A stretch of 64,000 nt of DNA, from assembly GCF_009765755.1 (NCBI RefSeq), contig NZ_LMUV01000004.1, positions 124,001 through 188,000 of the forward strand, written 5' to 3'. Both the position numbers and the translations under genes were made by a program. Origin of the DNA: Rhodanobacter sp. L36. GTDB lineage: Bacteria; Pseudomonadota; Gammaproteobacteria; Xanthomonadales; Rhodanobacteraceae. How positions within the stretch are numbered: the stretch's first letter is position 1; every line of letters begins with the position of its first letter. Under the pieces are notes generated by a model, which was given only the letters and a program-made list of their open reading frames with translations, ran no database searches and was not told where the DNA came from. Of the stretch, positions 60,655-64,000 are shown one piece after another.

Positions 60655-62871
60655 TCAAAGCGGCGTCAGATTCGCGTACGCGGCGACCAGCCATTTGCTT
60701 CCGGCGCTTTCGAAGTTCACTTGCAGACGCGTGTGCGCACCGCTGCCTTCGGCGCTGATGACGGTGCCTTCGCCGAAGACGGGGTGGCTGACGCGCTGGC
60801 CGAGTTTGACCGGCAGGGATTCGTCAAGTGATGGTTCGAAGGTGGAGCGGCCGGCGTACATCGGTCGCGTGATTTGTACGCGTGGACGGACTTCGTCGAT
60901 GAGTTCGGCGGGTATTTCGCCGAGGAAGCGCGAGGCGCGTGCGAGCATTTCGGTGCCGTGCATGCGACGCGATTCGGCGTGGGTGACGAAGAGTTTTTCG
61001 CGCGCGCGGGTGATGCCGACGTAAGCGAGGCGACGCTCTTCCTCAAGCCGGCCTTCGTCGTCGACGGAGCGTTGGCTCGGGAACAGGCCTTCTTCCATGC
61101 CGACCAGAAACACCACCGGAAATTCCAGGCCCTTGGCCGAGTGCAATGTCATCAACTGCACGCAGTCGTCCCACGCTTCGCCCTGGTTTTCGCCGGCTTC
61201 CAGCGTGGCGTGCGAGAGGAACGCGGACAGCTCGCTCAGGCCTGCTTCGATGTCGTCGGGCGTGAGTTCGAAACGGCTGGCGACGTTGACCAGCTCGTCG
61301 AGATTTTCCACGCGCGACTCGGCGTTGCCGCGGCTGTCTTTTTCGTAGAAGTCGCGCAGGCCGGTATGCGTGATCGCGTGGTCGATTTGTTCGGAGAGGG
61401 TGAGGCCCTGATCTTTTTCGATCGATTCCGCCGGCGTCAGCGGCTGCGCGCGGCGAGCCATCTCGTCGATCAACACAAGAAATGCCTTCACCGCGTTCTT
61501 CGACCGGCCGGCGAGTTCGCTGCCGCCAAGTTCAGCCAGTGCTGATTCCCACATCGATGTGTTCTCGCCGCGAGCGCGACGACGCAGCACGTCGAGCGTG
61601 CGGTCGCCGATGCCGCGCGGTGGCGTGTTGACGGCGCGCTCGAATGCGGCGTCGTCGTGACGGTTGGCGGTGAGTCGCAGGTAAGCCAGTGCGTCTTTTA
61701 CTTCGGCGCGCTCGAAGAAGCGCTGGCCGCCGTAGACACGATACGGGATGTCGCGCTGGATCAGCTGTTCTTCGAAGTTGCGCGACTGCGCGTTGGAGCG
61801 ATAAAGAATCGCGCAGTCCTTTGCGTCGCCGTGTTCGTCGATGTATTCGCGGATGCGTTCGATGACGAAGCGCGCTTCGTCCTGCTCGTTGTATGCGGCG
61901 TACAGCGCGATGCGCTCGCCGTCGTCGCCCGCCGTCCACAACTGTTTTCCGAGCCGGCTGCCGTTGCGCGAGATGACGCTGTTGGCGGCCTTGAGAATGT
62001 TGGAGGTGGAGCGGTAGTTCTGTTCGAGCTTGATGGTCCGTGCGCCCGGGAAATCGCGCAGGAACTGCTGCACGTTTTCCACTTTTGCGCCGCGCCAGCC
62101 ATAGATCGCCTGGTCATCATCGCCGACCACAAACACTTGTCCGCTGGCGCCGGCGAGAACGCGAATCCACGCGTACTGTAACGTGTTGGTGTCCTGGAAT
62201 TCGTCGATGAGCAGGTAGCGCCAGCGTTGCTGATAGTGATCGAGCACGGCGGGATTCTTCAGCCACAACTCGTGCGCGCGCAGCAGCAATTCGGCGAAGT
62301 CCACGAGTCCCGCGCGACGACAAGCATCTTCGTACGCCTGATAAATCTGCACGAAAGTGCGTGCGACCGGATGATTGCCGTGTTCGATCCCGTCGGGCCG
62401 CTTGCCTTCGTCTTTCCAGTTGTTGATCTGCCAGCTTGCCTGACGCGGCGGGAATTTCGCATCGTCCAAACCGAGCCCGGCGATCACGCGCTTGACCAGT
62501 CGCAGTTGATCGTCGGCGTCGAGAATCTGGAATGTTTCCGGCAGGCCCGCCTCGCGCCAGTGACGGCGCAGCAGGCGATGCGCAATGCCGTGGAAGGTGC
62601 CGACAGTGAGGCCCTGGATGCCGCCGGGAATCAGCGCATCGAGTCGCGCGCGCATTTCGCCGGCGGCCTTGTTGGTGAACGTGACAGCGAGAATCGCCCA
62701 GGGCGGCACGCGCTCGACCTGGGTCAGCCAGCCGATGCGATGAGTGAGGACACGGGTCTTGCCGGAGCCGGCGCCGGCCAGCACGAGATAGTGGCCGGGC
62801 GGCGCGCAGACGGCTTCACGTTGGGCGTCGTTGAGCGGATCGATCAGATAGGAGACATCCATCCGATCCAT
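60655..62871 (-). CDS. uvrD: DNA helicase II (UvrD)
   Basis: UvrD is a 3'-5' helicase for nucleotide-excision and mismatch repair. The 738-residue protein begins MDRMDVSYLIDPLNDAQREA and has motif I LVLAGAGSGKTRVLTHR (about residue 30), Ia FTNKAAGEMRAR, II YLLIDEFQDTNTLQYAWI, III VVGDDDQAIYGWRGAKVENV, IV KLEQNYRSTSNIL, V LMTLHSAKGLEFPVVFLVGMEEGLFP and VI EEERRLAYVGITRAREKL, with a C-terminal tail (LGQRVSHPVFGEGTVISAEG). Length fits E. coli UvrD (720). A second in-frame ATG lies at 62862. Confidence 0.96.
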   Translation of the reverse strand: MDRMDVSYLIDPLNDAQREAVCAPPGHYLVLAGAGSGKTRVLTHRIGWLTQVERVPPWAILAVTFTNKAAGEMRARLDALIPGGIQGLTVGTFHGIAHRLLRRHWREAGLPETFQILDADDQLRLVKRVIAGLGLDDAKFPPRQASWQINNWKDEGKRPDGIEHGNHPVARTFVQIYQAYEDACRRAGLVDFAELLLRAHELWLKNPAVLDHYQQRWRYLLIDEFQDTNTLQYAWIRVLAGASGQVFVVGDDDQAIYGWRGAKVENVQQFLRDFPGARTIKLEQNYRSTSNILKAANSVISRNGSRLGKQLWTAGDDGERIALYAAYNEQDEARFVIERIREYIDEHGDAKDCAILYRSNAQSRNFEEQLIQRDIPYRVYGGQRFFERAEVKDALAYLRLTANRHDDAAFERAVNTPPRGIGDRTLDVLRRRARGENTSMWESALAELGGSELAGRSKNAVKAFLVLIDEMARRAQPLTPAESIEKDQGLTLSEQIDHAITHTGLRDFYEKDSRGNAESRVENLDELVNVASRFELTPDDIEAGLSELSAFLSHATLEAGENQGEAWDDCVQLMTLHSAKGLEFPVVFLVGMEEGLFPSQRSVDDEGRLEEERRLAYVGITRAREKLFVTHAESRRMHGTEMLARASRFLGEIPAELIDEVRPRVQITRPMYAGRSTFEPSLDESLPVKLGQRVSHPVFGEGTVISAEGSGAHTRLQVNFESAGSKWLVAAYANLTPL

Positions 62872-62888
62872 TGTACCGGGCACCAACA

Positions 62889-62913
62889 AAAAACCGCCGC
62901 GAGGGCGGTTTTT
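62889..62913. terminator. Bidirectional rho-independent terminator
   Basis: AAAAACCGCC (62889-62898) pairs with GGCGGTTTTT (62904-62913) around a 5-base loop, flanked by A/T runs on both sides. On the minus strand it ends the DUF3185 transcript just upstream of uvrD. Confidence 0.85.
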
Positions 62914-62932
62914 CTTCGTGCTGTTTGCTGGC

Positions 62933-63154
62933 TCAGCGCTTCTTGCTGACGATGCCGCCGACGAGCAGCAAGCCGCCGACCACGATGCCGGCAATGCCCA
63001 GCCACTGCGGCAAGGCCTTGTCGTGCGTGGCTTCGATCTTGGCGGAGCCGAGCTGCGCCACGGTATCGGTTTTGCTGTAGCTGCCGTTGCCGGCGGTGAC
63101 CCAGATGCCGGCGGCCAGCAAGATGATGCCTGCAATGATCAGACCTGCGCGCAT
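62933..63154 (-). CDS. DUF3185 family small membrane protein
   Basis: The 73-residue protein has two helices (about 4-20, AGLIIAGIILLAAGIWVTA; and 52-70, LGIAGIVVGGLLLVGGIV) joined by a loop with SYSKTDTVAQLGSAKIEATHDKALPQW, and a basic end (SKKR). This is the DUF3185 pattern, of unknown function. GAGGGG lies about 7 bases before ATG 63154. It is monocistronic, with terminators on both sides. Confidence 0.83.
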   Translation of the reverse strand: MRAGLIIAGIILLAAGIWVTAGNGSYSKTDTVAQLGSAKIEATHDKALPQWLGIAGIVVGGLLLVGGIVSKKR

Positions 63155-63253
63155 GGTGTTTCCCCTCGTCGAATGTGCGCGGAGTATGCGGCGCGCGCGT
63201 GTGTAGAAACGGTACAGGCGCGATCGCGGGCACAAATCGCGGGCAAAAAAAGA

Positions 63254-63281
63254 CCCCGAAGGCTAGGGGGAACCTTCGGGG
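63254..63281 (-). terminator. Rho-independent terminator downstream of polA
   Basis: CCCCGAAGG (63254-63262) pairs with CCTTCGGGG (63273-63281). On the minus strand the stem is followed by TCTTTTTTT, a strong U-tract. It would end polA transcription about 215 bases after the stop codon. Confidence 0.85.
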
Positions 63282-63285
63282 CCGG

Positions 63286-63318
63286 GGACGCGAAGACCCA
63301 GGGGAGAGGTTCGCGTCC
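63286..63318. repeat. Second hairpin next to the polA terminator
   Basis: GGACGCGAA (63286-63294) pairs perfectly with TTCGCGTCC (63310-63318), 9 bp with a 15-base loop, immediately upstream (on the minus strand) of the main terminator. A tandem stem can strengthen termination or protect the 3' end. Confidence 0.55.
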
Positions 63319-63492
63319 GGTTGGCAGCTCAGGGAGGTGAGTCCGCCGTGGATGCCGTTGCGTGCATCCGAGTAGTTCGAACACGGATTGCAAAGAAAGT
63401 TTCAGGGTTCGGAAAAAAATTTAAGGCCGATTCATTCGACGAGGCCATTTCATGAAGACTTAACGCAGTGATCGCGTGCGGCCGGATGAAAC

Positions 63493-64000
63493 TCAGTGCG
63501 CCTCGTCCCAGTTGTCGCCCACACCGGCATCGACCAGCAGCGGCACAGCGAGTTCCGCCGCGCCGGACATCCGCTCGATCACCGCCGCGCGCACTTCGTC
63601 GACCGAGTCGGCGCGCACTTCGAACACCAGTTCATCGTGCACCTGCATGAGCATGGTGGCGTCGTTGCGATCCTTGAGCCACGCGGCGACCGCGATCATC
63701 GCGCGCTTGATGATGTCCGCCGCACTGCCCTGCATCGGCGCGTTCACCGCAGCGCGTTCGGCGCCTTGGCGCAGGCCCTGATTGCGCGAGGTGAGATTTT
63801 CCAGGTACAGGCGGCGGCCGAAAATGGTTTCGACGTAGCCATCGCGATGCGCTTGGTCGCGCGTGGAATCCATGTAATTCCGCACGCCGGGATAGCGCGA
63901 GAAATAACGCGCCATGTAGTCGCTGGCTTCGCCGCGATCCACGCCGAGTTGCCGCGCAAGACCGAACGCGCTCATGCCGTACATCAAGCCGAAGTTGATC
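63493..64000 (-). CDS. polA: DNA polymerase I, C-terminal part (5' end outside window)
   Basis: The visible 168 codons are the end of the polymerase domain. They include motif B INFGLMYGMSAFGLARQLG at the window edge, YFSRYPGVRNYMDSTRDQA, GYVETIFGRRLYLENL, ERAAVNAPMQGSAADIIKRAM and motif C LMQVHDELVFEV with the catalytic aspartate and glutamate. The end GVGDNWDEAH is the usual C-terminus of PolA. The 5' part, with the 5' nuclease domain, lies beyond base 64000. Confidence 0.95.
   Translation of the reverse strand, partial: INFGLMYGMSAFGLARQLGVDRGEASDYMARYFSRYPGVRNYMDSTRDQAHRDGYVETIFGRRLYLENLTSRNQGLRQGAERAAVNAPMQGSAADIIKRAMIAVAAWLKDRNDATMLMQVHDELVFEVRADSVDEVRAAVIERMSGAAELAVPLLVDAGVGDNWDEAH

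Larger units (their letters stand above)
63155..63492. other. Intergenic region between DUF3185 and polA
   Basis: No gene is supported in 338 bases. It holds the two polA-side hairpins described separately, and AT-rich stretches around 63390-63430 (AAGAAAGTTTC, GGAAAAAAATTTAAGG), which may carry part of the DUF3185 promoter. Confidence 0.5.

Overview
The window is about 63% GC chromosomal DNA from a gammaproteobacterium of the order Xanthomonadales, most likely the Rhodanobacteraceae (Dyella, Rhodanobacter or Luteibacter type). This is inferred from gene content: an aa3 cytochrome oxidase cluster with DUF2244 and DUF2909 partners, the hemD-hemX-hemY set, polA close to uvrD, a TPR-sulfotransferase and a CDP-glucoseen-reductase-like flavoprotein. 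There is no rRNA, tRNA, CRISPR array, insertion sequence or prophage that I can support. Both ends cut through genes: putA on the left and polA on the right.

Layout. 1-2476: putA (minus). 2688-10837: aa3 cytochrome c oxidase and heme A block (DUF2244, coxB, coxA, a 59-residue membrane protein, coxC, surf1, a Sco-like protein, ctaA, ctaB), with a DUF2909 protein on the opposite strand and no ctaG/cox11 in its usual place. 10845-12422: TPR-sulfotransferase. 12423-16070: a gene-poor 1-kb leader with a strong promoter, hairpins and a well-positioned short ORF, then the P-type Mg2+ importer mgtA. 16083-22000: dedA and the macromolecular synthesis neighbourhood (dnaG, yqeY, rpsU, divergent tsaD), then rluF. 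22096-24768: a YadGH-like ABC exporter and a flavin reductase. 25152-31772: a seven-gene Csu-type chaperone-usher pilus operon. 31895-37412: a hydrolase, membrane protein, Xre regulator, S33 peptidase, small membrane protein and NatAB-like exporter locus. 37472-46785: housekeeping and unknown genes (folE, rmuC, topoisomerase IB, rlmI, srkA, thioesterase, ferredoxin reductase). 47100-49826: an ECF sigma factor, a cysteine-free membrane anti-sigma candidate, a secreted beta-sandwich protein, a 33-codon ORF and a TraB/GumN-family gene interrupted at a run of eight G. 49976-55667: CPBP protease, degenerate rhodanese, lipoprotein, thioesterase, hemD-hemX-hemY. 55808-60433: a TetR-SDR pair with three tandem operator palindromes, a YceI-LysR divergent pair and an unknown membrane-anchored protein. 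60655-64000: uvrD, DUF3185 and the 3' end of polA.

How the parts relate. The left block builds terminal oxidase and its heme A. The hem block feeds tetrapyrrole synthesis. The pilus operon is an accessory surface structure. The least explained loci are the ECF/TraB cluster, the NatAB/S33/Xre cluster and the long mgtA leader. Two long inverted repeats sharing the same outer arms (22015-22088 and 44141-44277) look like dispersed REP-type elements. All family calls rest on reading the translated sequences by eye; no database search was run.
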